DNA from: Alteromonas sp. RKMC-009
GTDB lineage: Bacteria > Pseudomonadota > Gammaproteobacteria > Enterobacterales > Alteromonadaceae
Reading direction: 5' to 3'
DNA length: 64,000 bases
Assembly: GCF_003584565.2 (NCBI RefSeq)
Contig: NZ_CP031010.1
Location: forward strand, 496,001 to 560,000
Positions 53,049-62,540 of the stretch are shown in pieces. The notes beneath the pieces were generated by a model that was not told the DNA's origin, searched no databases, and was given only the letters and a program-made list of their open reading frames with translations. A program made the position numbers and the translations under genes. Each line of letters begins with the position of its first letter. Position 1 is the first letter of the stretch.

Positions 53049-53687
53049 ATGGCGATTGGTCTAGTCGGTCGTAAAGTGGGTATGACCCGCATCTTCACTG
53101 AAGATGGCACGTCTATCCCTGTGACTGTTATTGAAGCGACCCCAAACCGTGTTACTCAGTTACGTACTGAAGAAACTGACGGTTATCGCGCTCTTCAGGT
53201 TACTGCTGGAACTAAGAAGGCGAACCGCGTAAACAAAGCTGAAGCAGGTCACTTTGCTAAAGCTGGCGTTGAAGCAGGCCGCACTCTGGTAGAATTCCGC
53301 CTGGAAGATAACGAAGGTGCCGAAATTGAAGTGGGCAGTGAAATCACTGTTGAAATCTTCAACGACACTAAAAAAATTGATGTAACTGGTACTTCTAAAG
53401 GTAAAGGTTTCCAAGGTGCAATCAAACGTTGGAACTTCAGTTCACAGCGTATGACTCACGGTAACTCTTTGTCTCACCGTGCACCTGGTTCAATTGGTCA
53501 AAACCAATCACCTGGTAAAGTTTTCAAAGGTAAGAAAATGGCTGGTCAGCTTGGTAACAAGCAAGTGACTACCCAATCTTTGGAAGTAGTACGTGTTGAC
53601 GTAGAAAATAACCTGATCCTGGTTAAAGGTGCCGTACCTGGCGCAACTGGCAACGATGTAATCGTAAAGCCAGCTGTTAAAGCGTAA
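53049..53687 (+). CDS. rplC: 50S ribosomal protein L3
   Basis: 212 residues (E. coli L3 has 209). [15 protein letters not shown] starts the protein; the central finger with [22 protein letters not shown] and [21 protein letters not shown] contains the Gln methylated by PrmB in E. coli (GQ in GQNQ). L3 nucleates 50S assembly near the peptidyl transferase centre. Ribosome binding site GAGAGGG. Confidence 0.98.
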   Translation: MAIGLVGRKVGMTRIFTEDGTSIPVTVIEATPNRVTQLRTEETDGYRALQVTAGTKKANRVNKAEAGHFAKAGVEAGRTLVEFRLEDNEGAEIEVGSEITVEIFNDTKKIDVTGTSKGKGFQGAIKRWNFSSQRMTHGNSLSHRAPGSIGQNQSPGKVFKGKKMAGQLGNKQVTTQSLEVVRVDVENNLILVKGAVPGATGNDVIVKPAVKA

Positions 53688-53705
53688 CGTCTGGGGAGTG
53701 AAGTG

Positions 53706-54311
53706 ATGGAATTAACATTGAAAGATGCGCAAAGCGCTCTTGAAGTATCCGAAGCGACCTTTGGACGTGAATACAACGAAGCTCTGGTTCACCAGGTAGT
53801 TGTTGCCTACGGTGCAGGTTCTCGTCAGGGTACTAAAGCGCAAAAAACGCGTTCTGAAGTACGTGGTGGTGGTAAGAAGCCATGGCGTCAAAAAGGTACT
53901 GGCCGTGCACGTGCCGGTACAATCCGCAGCCCAATCTGGGTTGGTGGTGGCCGCGCATTTGCTGCTAAGCCTCGTGACTTTGATCAAAAAGTTAACAAAA
54001 AAATGTACCGCGGTGCTATCAAAAGCATCCTGTCTGAACTGATTCGTCAAGACCGTCTGGTTGTTGTTGAGAAGTTCGCAGTAGATGCGCCTAAAACTAA
54101 GGCTTTGGTAGCTAAGCTGAACGAACTGGAACTGAACGACGTTCTGATCGTAACTCCTGAAGTTGATGAGAACCTGTTCCTGTCTGCACGCAACCTGTAC
54201 AAAGTTGATGTACGTGACGTTGCGGGTATTGACCCGGTCAGCCTGATCGCTTTTGAAAAAGTGCTGATTACTGCTGATGCAGTTAAACAGCTTGAGGAGG
54301 CGTTAGCATGA
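53706..54311 (+). CDS. rplD: 50S ribosomal protein L4
   Basis: 201 residues, equal to E. coli L4 and similar throughout ([38 protein letters not shown]). ATG 53706 is used; a GTG at 53703 would add one residue. L4 lines the peptide exit tunnel and represses this operon through the leader hairpin. Its end overlaps rplW by four bases. Confidence 0.98.
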   Translation: MELTLKDAQSALEVSEATFGREYNEALVHQVVVAYGAGSRQGTKAQKTRSEVRGGGKKPWRQKGTGRARAGTIRSPIWVGGGRAFAAKPRDFDQKVNKKMYRGAIKSILSELIRQDRLVVVEKFAVDAPKTKALVAKLNELELNDVLIVTPEVDENLFLSARNLYKVDVRDVAGIDPVSLIAFEKVLITADAVKQLEEALA

Positions 54312-54607
54312 ACGAAGAACGTCTACTGAAGGTGCTGAAAGCACCTCACGTTTCAGAAAAGTCTACAATGGCGGCTGAAGCCAGCAACACTGTTGTATTC
54401 AAAGTAGCTAAAGACGCGAACAAAGCTGAAATCAAAGCAGCAGTTGAAAAACTGTTTGAAGTTGAAGTAGCTGACGTACGCACTGTGAACGTTAAGGGTA
54501 AAACCAAGCGTCACGGCATGTCTTTCGGTAAGCGTAGCGACTGGAAAAAAGCGTATGTATCGCTTAAAGAAGGTCAGGACATCGACTTTGTCGGTGGCGC
54601 TGAATAA
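54308..54607 (+). CDS. rplW: 50S ribosomal protein L23
   Basis: 99 residues with [15 protein letters not shown] at the start and the extended loop [26 protein letters not shown]23 sits at the tunnel exit and docks trigger factor and the signal recognition particle. Begins within the end of rplD (ATGA overlap). Confidence 0.98.
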   Translation: MNEERLLKVLKAPHVSEKSTMAAEASNTVVFKVAKDANKAEIKAAVEKLFEVEVADVRTVNVKGKTKRHGMSFGKRSDWKKAYVSLKEGQDIDFVGGAE

Positions 54608-54621
54608 GAAGGGGATTAGAA

Positions 54622-55446
54622 ATGCCATTAATGAAAGCTAAGCCAACTTCTGCCGGTCGTCGTCACGTTGTTCAGGTTGTTAACCCTGATCTGCACAAAG
54701 GTGCTCCTTATGCGCCTCTGTTAGACAAGAACAACAAGTCTGGCGGCCGTAACAACAATGGTCGTATTACCGTACGTCACATTGGCGGTGGTCACAAACA
54801 GCACTACCGTATCGTAGATTTCAAGCGTAACAAAGACGGCATCCCTGCCAAAATTGAGCGCTTAGAATATGATCCTAACCGTTCTGCAAACATTGCTCTG
54901 GTACTGTATGCAGACGGTGAGCGTAAGTACATCCTGGCACCTAAGGGCCTGCAAGCTGGTGACACTATCCAGTCTGGTTCTGATGCGGCAATTAAAGCAG
55001 GTAACGCCCTGCCTATGCGCAACATCCCTGTAGGTACAACTGTACACGCTATCGAAATGAAGCCTGGCAAAGGCGCGCAAATCGCTCGCTCTGCTGGTCA
55101 ATACGCTCAGATCCTGGCACGTGAAGGTAACTACGTTACTTTACGTCTGCGTTCAGGTGAAATGCGTAAAGTATTGTCTGACTGCCGTGCAACAATCGGT
55201 GAAGTTGGCAATGCAGAACACATGCTGCGTTCACTGGGTAAAGCTGGTGCGACTCGCTGGCGTGGTGTTCGTCCTACAGTCCGTGGTGTTGTAATGAACC
55301 CGGTTGATCACCCGCACGGTGGTGGTGAAGGACGTACATCAGGTGGCCGTCACCCGGTTACTCCATGGGGTGTTCCTACTAAAGGTAAGAAAACCCGTAG
55401 CAACAAGCGTACTGATAAGCTTATCGTACGTCGTCGTAACAAGTAA
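54622..55446 (+). CDS. rplB: 50S ribosomal protein L2
   Basis: 274 residues. Contains the strongly conserved [22 protein letters not shown] segment and the C-terminal [19 protein letters not shown] loop, whose His (in HPHGGGEG) lies near the peptidyl transferase centre. Normal length (E. coli 273). Confidence 0.98.
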   Translation: MPLMKAKPTSAGRRHVVQVVNPDLHKGAPYAPLLDKNNKSGGRNNNGRITVRHIGGGHKQHYRIVDFKRNKDGIPAKIERLEYDPNRSANIALVLYADGERKYILAPKGLQAGDTIQSGSDAAIKAGNALPMRNIPVGTTVHAIEMKPGKGAQIARSAGQYAQILAREGNYVTLRLRSGEMRKVLSDCRATIGEVGNAEHMLRSLGKAGATRWRGVRPTVRGVVMNPVDHPHGGGEGRTSGGRHPVTPWGVPTKGKKTRSNKRTDKLIVRRRNK

Positions 55447-55461
55447 TAGCGAGGATTCACC

Positions 55462-55737
55462 ATGCCACGTTCTCTCAAGAAAGGTCCATTTATCGACCTT
55501 CACTTGCTGAAGAAGGTAGAGGCTGCAGTGGAAGCGAACGACCGTAAACCAATTAAAACCTGGTCACGTCGTTCGATGATCATCCCAGATATGATTGGGT
55601 TGACCATTGCGGTCCATAACGGTCGCCAACATGTACCTGTCATCGTAAGTGACGAAATGGTCGGCCATAAGTTGGGCGAATTTGCGCCAACGCGTACTTA
55701 CCGCGGCCATGTCGCGGACAAGAAAGCTAAACGTTAA
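55462..55737 (+). CDS. rpsS: 30S ribosomal protein S19
   Basis: 91 residues with [19 protein letters not shown] and [15 protein letters not shown], which match S19. It binds 16S rRNA with S13 in the head of the small subunit. AGCGAGGA lies before the ATG. Confidence 0.98.
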   Translation: MPRSLKKGPFIDLHLLKKVEAAVEANDRKPIKTWSRRSMIIPDMIGLTIAVHNGRQHVPVIVSDEMVGHKLGEFAPTRTYRGHVADKKAKR

Positions 55738-55747
55738 GGGGTAGGAA

Positions 55748-56080
55748 ATGGAAGCATTAGCTAAACATCGCTTTGCCCGCACGTCGGCTCAAAAAGCACG
55801 CTTGGTTGCGGATCAAATTCGCGGCCTGCACGTTGAAAAAGCTCTTGAAGTTTTAGCGTACAGCCCGAAGAAAAGCGCAGCATTAGTTAAGAAAGTACTG
55901 GAGTCTGCTATTGCTAACGCAGAGCATAACGAAGGTGCTGACATCGACGAGCTGAAAGTTGCGAAAATCTTCGTTGACGAAGGTCCAACGATGAAACGTA
56001 TCAAGCCACGTGCCAAAGGCCGTGCCGATCGTATCTTTAAGCGCAGCAGCCACATCACTGTAGTTGTAGCGGATAACTAG
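55748..56080 (+). CDS. rplV: 50S ribosomal protein L22
   Basis: 110 residues, as in E. coli. The extended loop with the [18 protein letters not shown] segment reaches the exit-tunnel constriction; no erythromycin-type deletion is seen there. Eleven bases after rpsS. Confidence 0.98.
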   Translation: MEALAKHRFARTSAQKARLVADQIRGLHVEKALEVLAYSPKKSAALVKKVLESAIANAEHNEGADIDELKVAKIFVDEGPTMKRIKPRAKGRADRIFKRSSHITVVVADN

Positions 56081-56089
56081 GAGTAGAAA

Positions 56090-56794
56090 ATGGGACAGAA
56101 GGTACATCCTACAGGTATACGCCTGGGTATCAGCAAACCATGGACTTCGACCTGGTACGCTAATACTGCAGACTATGCAGACAACCTGTATAACGATCAT
56201 CAGGTACGTCAGTATCTGACTAAGCAGCTGAAAAACGCTTCACTTTCTAAAATCGTGATCGAGCGTCCTGCTAAGAGCATCCGTGTGACTATTCACACTG
56301 CTCGTCCGGGCGTTGTTATCGGTAAGAAAGGTGAAGACGTAGAAAAACTGCGTAATCACGTATCTAAGCTGGCCGGTGTGCCTGCTCAGATCAACATTGC
56401 TGAAGTACGCAAGCCAGAGCTGGATGCACAGTTAGTAGCTGACAGCATCTCTAGCCAGTTGGAGCGTCGTGTAATGTTCCGTCGCGCTATGAAGCGTGCG
56501 GTACAAAATGCAATGCGCCTTGGTGCCAAAGGTATCAAAGTTGAAGTTAGCGGCCGTCTGGGCGGTGCAGAGATTGCACGTTCTGAATGGTACCGCGAAG
56601 GCCGTGTTCCTCTGCACACTTTCCGTGCGGACATCGATTACGCGACTTCTGAAGCTTTAACTACCTACGGTATCATCGGTACTAAAGTTTGGATCTTCAA
56701 AGGTGAGGTTCTGGGCGGTCTGCCTACAAACCAGGAGCCGGCTGCGCCAGCTCAACCTAAGAAGAAAGGCCGCAACGCTAAGCGAGAGGGCTAA
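56090..56794 (+). CDS. rpsC: 30S ribosomal protein S3
   Basis: 234 residues (E. coli 233). The KH domain carries [14 protein letters not shown] (GxxG loop) and the C-terminal domain [24 protein letters not shown]3 helps mRNA entry and unwinding. The Pro/Ala/Lys-rich tail is normal for the order. Confidence 0.98.
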   Translation: MGQKVHPTGIRLGISKPWTSTWYANTADYADNLYNDHQVRQYLTKQLKNASLSKIVIERPAKSIRVTIHTARPGVVIGKKGEDVEKLRNHVSKLAGVPAQINIAEVRKPELDAQLVADSISSQLERRVMFRRAMKRAVQNAMRLGAKGIKVEVSGRLGGAEIARSEWYREGRVPLHTFRADIDYATSEALTTYGIIGTKVWIFKGEVLGGLPTNQEPAAPAQPKKKGRNAKREG

Positions 56795-56797
56795 ATC

Positions 56798-57211
56798 ATG
56801 TTACAACCAAAACGCATGAAATTTCGTAAAATGCATAAAGGTCGTAACCGTGGTCTTGCTATTGCTGGTGGCAAAGTAAGCTTCGGTACTTATGGCCTGA
56901 AAGCAGTTGGCCGTGGTCGTATGACTGCACGCCAAATCGAAGCAGCGCGTCGTGCTATGACTCGTCACGTTAAGCGTCAAGGTAAAATCTGGATTCGGGT
57001 TTTCCCTGACAAACCAATTACTGAGAAGCCTCTTGAAGTGCGTCAAGGTAAAGGTAAAGGTAACGTTGAGTACTGGGTATGCCAAATTCAACCTGGCCGT
57101 GTTCTGTACGAGATGGAAGGTGTTCCTGAGTCTCTGGCACGCGAAGCGTTTGAACTGGCAGCGGCAAAACTGCCATTTAAAACAACCTTTGTAACTCGGA
57201 CGGTGATGTAA
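56798..57211 (+). CDS. rplP: 50S ribosomal protein L16
   Basis: 137 residues. [45 protein letters not shown] and [11 protein letters not shown] match L16, which positions A-site tRNA. Its stop overlaps the rpmC start by one base (TAATG). Confidence 0.98.
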   Translation: MLQPKRMKFRKMHKGRNRGLAIAGGKVSFGTYGLKAVGRGRMTARQIEAARRAMTRHVKRQGKIWIRVFPDKPITEKPLEVRQGKGKGNVEYWVCQIQPGRVLYEMEGVPESLAREAFELAAAKLPFKTTFVTRTVM

Positions 57212-57402
57212 TGAAAGCGACTGAACTGAAAGAAAAAAGCGTAGAAGAGCTGAACGCAGAGTTGTTAAACCTGCTACGCGAACAGTTCAACTTGCGCATG
57301 CAGCATTCAACTGGTCAGCTTGAAAAAACAGACCAGCTGAAGAAAGTGCGTCGTAACATCGCGCGTGTTAAAACCATTCTGACTCAAAAGGCTGATGCGT
57401 AA
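57211..57402 (+). CDS. rpmC: 50S ribosomal protein L29
   Basis: 63 residues, two helices: [18 protein letters not shown] and [21 protein letters not shown]29 sits beside L23 at the tunnel exit. Overlaps both neighbours by one base, so translation of rplP-rpmC-rpsQ is coupled. Confidence 0.97.
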   Translation: MKATELKEKSVEELNAELLNLLREQFNLRMQHSTGQLEKTDQLKKVRRNIARVKTILTQKADA

Positions 57403-57659
57403 TGACTGAGCAAAAAATTCGTACAGTACAAGGTCGTGTGGTTAGCAACAAAGGTGATAAGTCTATCACTGTTGTTGTTGAGCGTTTCGTTAAACACCCT
57501 ATCTACGGGAAGTTCATCAAGCGTTCTACTAAGCTTCACGCCCACGACGAAAGCAACGTTGCTAACGAAGGCGATACAGTCACTATCCGTGAGTGTCGTC
57601 CTGTTTCCAAGACTAAGACTTGGACACTGGTTGACGTTGTAGAAAAAGCTAGCATGTAA
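57402..57659 (+). CDS. rpsQ: 30S ribosomal protein S17
   Basis: 85 residues with [31 protein letters not shown], a typical OB-fold S17. Last gene of the S10 operon; a strong terminator follows directly. The spc operon (rplN and on) that normally comes next is missing from this place. Confidence 0.98.
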   Translation: MTEQKIRTVQGRVVSNKGDKSITVVVERFVKHPIYGKFIKRSTKLHAHDESNVANEGDTVTIRECRPVSKTKTWTLVDVVEKASM

Positions 57660-57676
57660 TTGCTCGTTCTTTTCTT

Positions 57677-57704
57677 AAAAAGCCCGGTTAATCCGGGCTT
57701 TTTT
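57677..57704 (+). terminator. Intrinsic terminator ending the S10 operon
   Basis: AAAAAGCCCGG and CCGGGCTTTTTT with loop TTAAT, starting 18 bases after the rpsQ stop. A strong Rho-independent terminator that closes the operon. Confidence 0.93.
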
Positions 57705-57874
57705 GTGCCTGCAATTTGCCATTCATAATTACTTACATACTGATCCGGCGCGAATCTCTGTTTAACGATATCCTTTGTGTTTTAGAATAGTGTTACTGTG
57801 CGTGTGCGAAAACACATATCTGCACTGACTTCACAGCGCAATAAGAAATAATAATGAATAACACGGAGACGGAA

Positions 57875-59752
57875 ATGAAACCCAATATGAAAACCCTCGC
57901 AGGCTTTGCACTGAGCCTTGTAGCTGCATCTATCATCGGATGTTCACCTGCCAGCGAAAAGACGCAGGAAACCACAGCCCCTGTTGCAGCGGAACAAACT
58001 GCGCAATCAGAAGCCGAAAGGCTTAATGCCTGGTTTGAAGAGCAGTATGAGAAGCAACTGCAAATGTCACCCATCACTTTAACCATGCGTGGCCGCAAAG
58101 AGCGCTACGGTGAAATTGATGATGCATCGGAAAAGGCTGCTGAAGAGCGGTTTGCCATGCTGGAAGCCGCTGTTGAAGAAATGAAATCCACCTTCGATTA
58201 CGACAAGCTGGATGATGCGGCAAAGATCTCATGGAATATCCTGGTTTACTCTTATGAACAGGATAAGCTGATGAAGCCTTTTGAGCGCCGTGAATACATC
58301 TTTAATCAGATGTTTGGTATGCACACGTCTCTTCCTACAGTTTTAATTAATTATCACAAAGTCGAAAGCGAGCAGGACTTAAAGGACTACGTAAGCCGTC
58401 TGGGTGAAACCGGCCGGGCGATGGATCAGTTAATCGACCGCGCGCGCATCAACGCCGATGAAGGTGTGAAGTCACCGTACTTTGCTTATCAGGGCGTCAT
58501 TGAACAAAGTAAAGGCATTATCTCCGGAAAGCCCTTTGACGATTCTGAGAACGACAGCGCCCTTTATGCAGATTTTAAAGCCAAAGCACAATCTCTTGTC
58601 GATGCCGGTGAGCTGACACAAGAGCAGGCTGACGGTTACCTTAAAGACGCCGAAGCCATGCTTACCACTAAGCTTGGGCCTGCATATCAAACGCTGATTG
58701 ACTGGTTTGAAGCTGATCTGCCTTCGCTGGATAAGAATGCTAAAGGTGTCTGGGCACTGCCGGACGGCGAAGCCTATTACAATGCCATGCTTGCACGCTC
58801 CACTACCACGGACATGACTGCGGATGAAATTCACGAACTGGGGTTAAAAGAAGTCGCCCGTATTCGTAAGGAGATGGAAAAGGTAAAAGCAGAGCTTGGA
58901 TTTGAAGGTTCTCTTCGTGAGATGTTTGATTACTTCCGTGAAGATAAAACCGATGAACGTCTCTATTACCCGAATACCGATGAGGGCCGTGAGGGTTATT
59001 TGAGTGATACCCGTACCTACATCAACAACATGAAAGAAATGCTGCCTGATTACTTTGGCCGTCTTCCTAAGGCAGACCTTGTGGTGAAACGGGTTGAGCC
59101 TTTCCGCGAGCAACCGGGTGCTGCACAGCATTACTATCCGAGCTCTCCTGATGGTAAGACGCCGGGCGTTTACTACGTACACCTGATTGATATGACCATG
59201 ATGCCAAAAAGCGAAATGGAAGCGATTGCTTATCACGAGGGTGTGCCGGGCCATCACATGCAAATTGCCATTGCTCAGGAACTGGAAGATATTCCCACAT
59301 TCCGCACACAAATGTTCTTCACCAGCTATGTGGAAGGCTGGGCACTTTATGCAGAGCGTCTTGCCAGCGAAATGGGCGCTTACAAAGAGCCGGTAAATAA
59401 CTTTGGCCGTTTGCATTCTGAAATGTGGCGTGCAATCCGTCTTGTTCTGGATACCGGAATTCACGCGAAAAAGTGGACAGAGCAACAGGCTGTAGACTAT
59501 TTCATTGATAACTCGCCAATTTCTGAAGGTCAGGCGAAATCAGAAGTTCAGCGCTATTTTGTTATGCCGGGTCAGGCGACTGCTTACAAAATCGGTATGC
59601 TGAAAATTCTGGAACTGCGTGAGAAAGCAAAAACCGCGCTGGGTGATAAGTTCGACATCCGCGGATTTCACGACCTGGTATTGGGTGGCGGTGCCGTGCC
59701 GTTAAGCACGCTGGAGCTGATGGTCGACGACTGGATTAAATCTCAGTCTTAA
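57875..59752 (+). CDS. DUF885-family lipoprotein, putative metallopeptidase
   Basis: 625 residues from ATG 57875 (GGAG at 57863-57866, 8 bases away); ATG 57854 is possible. Lipoprotein signal peptide ending in SIIGC (lipobox). The DUF885 core has the zinc-site-like sequence AIAYHEGVPGHHMQ (His454) followed about 50 residues later by SYVEGWALYAERLASEMG, the usual second ligand region. Members of this group are thought to be thermolysin-like peptidases, but few have been tested. It should face the periplasm. Transcribed alone after the S10 terminator. Confidence 0.9.
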   Translation: MKPNMKTLAGFALSLVAASIIGCSPASEKTQETTAPVAAEQTAQSEAERLNAWFEEQYEKQLQMSPITLTMRGRKERYGEIDDASEKAAEERFAMLEAAVEEMKSTFDYDKLDDAAKISWNILVYSYEQDKLMKPFERREYIFNQMFGMHTSLPTVLINYHKVESEQDLKDYVSRLGETGRAMDQLIDRARINADEGVKSPYFAYQGVIEQSKGIISGKPFDDSENDSALYADFKAKAQSLVDAGELTQEQADGYLKDAEAMLTTKLGPAYQTLIDWFEADLPSLDKNAKGVWALPDGEAYYNAMLARSTTTDMTADEIHELGLKEVARIRKEMEKVKAELGFEGSLREMFDYFREDKTDERLYYPNTDEGREGYLSDTRTYINNMKEMLPDYFGRLPKADLVVKRVEPFREQPGAAQHYYPSSPDGKTPGVYYVHLIDMTMMPKSEMEAIAYHEGVPGHHMQIAIAQELEDIPTFRTQMFFTSYVEGWALYAERLASEMGAYKEPVNNFGRLHSEMWRAIRLVLDTGIHAKKWTEQQAVDYFIDNSPISEGQAKSEVQRYFVMPGQATAYKIGMLKILELREKAKTALGDKFDIRGFHDLVLGGGAVPLSTLELMVDDWIKSQS

Positions 59753-59761
59753 TGTTGCCAG

Positions 59762-59793
59762 AGGTTGTTCAGGGGCTTTGCCCTGAACAACCT
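59762..59793. terminator. Bidirectional hairpin between DUF885 and MOSC genes
   Basis: A perfect 13-bp stem, AGGTTGTTCAGGG (59762-59774) with CCCTGAACAACCT (59781-59793), in the 49-bp convergent gap. The T-run is weak on both strands, but position and stability suggest a shared terminator. Confidence 0.7.
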
Positions 59794-59801
59794 GCTTTAA
59801 G

Positions 59802-60434
59802 CTATTGCCCGCGTTTAATTACGCGTTCACATTTTCCCTTCCACTCATCATCCAGTACATCGAGTTGCACATACTCTGCTGCTTTTTCGGGATTACCCTT
59901 GTCATAAACGGCCGTCATTAAATCAGCAACGCTGACCGTTTTATCTGCTCTGGAAATCAGCTTTACTTCATCTCCGGTGTTCAATGTGCCTGTTTCAATC
60001 ACGCGAAAATACCAGCCGGTAATGCCTTCATTTCCAACGAAGCGATCAAGGTTCTTTATATCGAAGCGTTGGGAAATTTTATTACAGGGGGCGCGGGGTG
60101 CACCAACCTGTACAACAATCTCACCCATCTGCCAGACGTCTCCGATGAATACGTTGGTGTCGTCCATGCCTTCAACTATCAGGTTTTCGCCAATGGTGCC
60201 CGGGACAAAGTTACCCTCAGGAAACGCTTCTGATAAACGTTCATAACCACGGTGACTGAATTGATGGAGCACTTTCTCCGGACCACCATGCAGCTTCTTA
60301 TTTCCCTGTTCATCTTCCTCAGTGCCGGACGTCAGTACTGTAAGAAAAGGAACGGGTTGTTTCTGAATGGCGCTGGGTGCTCCACGCGGACCAAAGGGGA
60401 CCGGTTTAGCTGCGTATAAAGCTTCGATATGCAT
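59802..60434 (-). CDS. MOSC-domain protein (YiiM-like)
   Basis: 210 residues from ATG 60434 (a GTG at 60446 would add four). It has the MOSC pattern KKLHGGPEKVLHQFSHRGYERL, GTIGENLIVEGMDDTNVFIGD and APRAPCNKIS, whose Cys would bind the molybdenum cofactor. E. coli YiiM detoxifies N-hydroxylated bases with molybdenum cofactor; the same role is likely here. C-terminal 3-alpha domain present. Convergent with the DUF885 gene. Confidence 0.9.
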   Translation of the reverse strand: MHIEALYAAKPVPFGPRGAPSAIQKQPVPFLTVLTSGTEEDEQGNKKLHGGPEKVLHQFSHRGYERLSEAFPEGNFVPGTIGENLIVEGMDDTNVFIGDVWQMGEIVVQVGAPRAPCNKISQRFDIKNLDRFVGNEGITGWYFRVIETGTLNTGDEVKLISRADKTVSVADLMTAVYDKGNPEKAAEYVQLDVLDDEWKGKCERVIKRGQ

Positions 60435-60505
60435 GATAGTTTCCACAACAGAGAAGGGTTAGCGTGTTACTTTAAAAAAAACTGCAGCGTATTTAAACCT
60501 TTTAC

Positions 60506-61102
60506 ATGTCGTCTGCGACTAACCTGAAAACACACGTGAACCGGGTTTATGCCCTTTGCTACCGGCTAACGGGAGACAAGTCGCTGGCTGAAGATGCGAC
60601 ACAGGAAGTCTTTATACAGGTATGGCGGAAGCTCGGTAATTATCAGGGACGGAGTCTGTTCAGTACCTGGCTGGACAGCGTAACCGCGAATGTGACTATC
60701 AGTTATATGCGCAAGCAAAAAAGCTGGATGCGGCGGCTATTCGATACCGCTGAGCAGATTGACAACGAGGCAGGTACAGCATCATGCAGCAGCGAGGTGG
60801 ATCTGGAACGATATATCCGGCAATTGCCGGAACGGGCACGGGGACAGGCTCTGGTGAATGTACTGAGCCGGCAACACGAACAGCAAAAACAACAACTGCT
60901 GGTGCGTTTTCAGGACCAGACAGCGGTCACTGACGACTGGCAGACACAAATTCAGGAACTTGAAGATGCGGCAGCAGCAGTAAAGCTTGCTCTGAAGCAG
61001 GATCCTGACAACACAGCGTTACTGGGTATGCTGCAGCATATTTATCAACAACAACTGTTACTGATTGAGCGGGTGCACGCGCCCAAATGGCAACAAATTT
61101 GA
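60506..61102 (+). CDS. Fused ECF sigma-2 region and anti-sigma-like C-terminus
   Basis: 198 residues. Residues 10-75 are a good ECF sigma region 2 (YALCYRLTGDKSLAEDATQE, VFIQVWRKLGNYQGR, LFSTWL). Residues 98-112 (LERYIRQLPERAR) are the start of region 4, but the helix-turn-helix that should follow is absent. Instead residues 120-198 are Gln-rich and helical, with LEDAAAAVKLALKQDPDN and LQHIYQQQLLLIERVHAPKW, which I recognise as typical of the C-terminus of anti-sigma factors encoded just downstream of such sigma genes. An in-frame deletion joining the two genes explains this best. No membrane helix or zinc site. It may be a broken regulator or a new one. Confidence 0.65.
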   Translation: MSSATNLKTHVNRVYALCYRLTGDKSLAEDATQEVFIQVWRKLGNYQGRSLFSTWLDSVTANVTISYMRKQKSWMRRLFDTAEQIDNEAGTASCSSEVDLERYIRQLPERARGQALVNVLSRQHEQQKQQLLVRFQDQTAVTDDWQTQIQELEDAAAAVKLALKQDPDNTALLGMLQHIYQQQLLLIERVHAPKWQQI

Positions 61103-61116
61103 TAAAAGGACCGACA

Positions 61117-61818
61117 ATGCGGTTAATTCAACATTTACACCCCACAATAAAACAAACATTTCTGTTAGCGGTAATACCGGCAATCAGTTTCAATGCAATG
61201 GCCGGAGAAAAGGTGGATAAAACGTTTACCACTTCCGCATCGCCTATTGTTGAAATAGAGCATGTGGCAGGCAAGGCAACGATCACCGGCTGGGATAAAA
61301 ACGAAGTGAAAGTGTCCGGTGAATTAAGCGACCGGACAGAAGCGTTTATCTTTGAGAAAAAAGGCGATGACGTCATTCTGAAGGTAGAAACAAACCATCG
61401 TAAAATTGACTGGCGGGATAAGAATCCGGGCGACGGTGATGATTTAACTATTTTTGTACCGGCTAAATCCGGTTTGTCTTACACCGCCGTTGTGGCAGAT
61501 GTGGAAGCCAGCAGGCTGACTAATTCTGTTCAGTTCGATGTGGTCAACGGCGATATCACTGCCAGTTTAACGCTGGCAGAGAAAGGGGATGTGGATGCCT
61601 CGTCAGTTGGCGGAACACTGCATCTTAAGATGCAGAAAGGTGTGTCTGCGAGGGTGGAGATGCAGGCGCATGCCGGTGGTGATATCGTGAACAGGCTCAC
61701 TGCAGATAAACCATCTTCAGCGAAATATGGTCCGAATGAATGGCTGGAATTTACGGCAAACGGGGGCAGAGCCACAATAGAAATGTCTACGGTTCATGGA
61801 GAACTCATTGTTGAGTAA
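61117..61818 (+). CDS. Secreted DUF4097-like beta-repeat protein
   Basis: 233 residues from ATG 61117, with AAAGGA six bases upstream. Signal peptide cut near NAMA/GEK. The rest is a series of short beta strands of the DUF4097/adhesin-like type (VEIEHVAGKATITGWDKNEVKVSG; DVVNGDITASL; SSVGGTLHLKM). Genes like this commonly follow an ECF sigma/anti-sigma pair in Alteromonadales and probably belong to its regulon. It lies 14 bases after the fused sigma ORF. Function unknown. Confidence 0.8.
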   Translation: MRLIQHLHPTIKQTFLLAVIPAISFNAMAGEKVDKTFTTSASPIVEIEHVAGKATITGWDKNEVKVSGELSDRTEAFIFEKKGDDVILKVETNHRKIDWRDKNPGDGDDLTIFVPAKSGLSYTAVVADVEASRLTNSVQFDVVNGDITASLTLAEKGDVDASSVGGTLHLKMQKGVSARVEMQAHAGGDIVNRLTADKPSSAKYGPNEWLEFTANGGRATIEMSTVHGELIVE

Positions 61819-61886
61819 AGGTTATGATGTTATTTTTATGTAAATAAACTGAACGAATCCTCTGGCTAAAAGACTAACTATCCGGA

Positions 61887-61922
61887 AACGACGATAAGCC
61901 GCAGGTAATGTGGCTTGTCGTT
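61887..61922 (+). terminator. Hairpin after the DUF4097-like gene
   Basis: AACGAC-GAT-AAGCC (61887-61900) pairs with GGCTTGTCGTT (61912-61922), leaving a 3-base bulge. No strong T-run follows, so termination is only possible. Confidence 0.4.
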
Positions 61923-61972
61923 GAACTTTATACCCCCATATTCGTATACGTATGAAAATTATGGAGAAGTAG

Positions 61973-62467
61973 ATGACAGCGCGTCGATTAAGCGCAAGAG
62001 GATGGTCACCGGTAGCCTGGTTTGCAGCCTTATTTTTAACTGCAGGCTCAGTACTAATGAGTTGTGCCGTGGAGGAACCTGCCAGTGTGGAAGGTACCTG
62101 GGTAATCACCTCGTCAGTAACACCTGGCATTAGTGCTATGTTACCTGAGCAGGCGGAAATGTGGCTGGGTCAGTCGTTTCAGTACACCCCCGATAACGTG
62201 ATCCTGGGACAAACTCAATGCGGTCCTGCTGAGTGGAAAGAAACCTCCCTGTCGAGCGATGACTTTCTTCGCGAATATCATGTGTCGTTTGAAAGACTCG
62301 GCATTGTTGCCAATCGTGTAGCCCGTTTCGATGTCAGTTGCCACGGGGAACATGTACCCGGCCAGTCAGTACTGGTTGCCGGTAAAGACAAAGCGTTTAC
62401 TCTGTGGGACGGGGTTTTCTTTAAAATGGAAAAAGCCGGACCTGACCCGCAACAATTCGCCGGATAA
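61973..62467 (+). CDS. Uncharacterised lipoprotein
   Basis: 164 residues; GGAGAAG lies before the ATG. An N-terminal basic and hydrophobic region ends in the lipobox V-L-M-S-C (Cys31), so the mature protein should be lipid-anchored. It then reads EEPASVEGTWVITSS, suggesting a lipocalin-like or small beta-barrel fold, with two further Cys (in TQCGP and DVSCHG) that could pair. No family recognised. It lies 73 bases before dnaB on the same strand. Confidence 0.75.
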   Translation: MTARRLSARGWSPVAWFAALFLTAGSVLMSCAVEEPASVEGTWVITSSVTPGISAMLPEQAEMWLGQSFQYTPDNVILGQTQCGPAEWKETSLSSDDFLREYHVSFERLGIVANRVARFDVSCHGEHVPGQSVLVAGKDKAFTLWDGVFFKMEKAGPDPQQFAG

Positions 62468-62540
62468 AAAGCCCTCAGGCATTGCTTTTCGCTCTGATTC
62501 ACGGAAAATATCAGATCCCTGATTTTTGGATGTGCGTATT

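Noticed and set aside
53160..53414. Antisense Phe/Ser-rich ORFs across the ribosomal protein genes
   Set aside because: Mirror frames of Lys/Glu-rich ribosomal protein codons.
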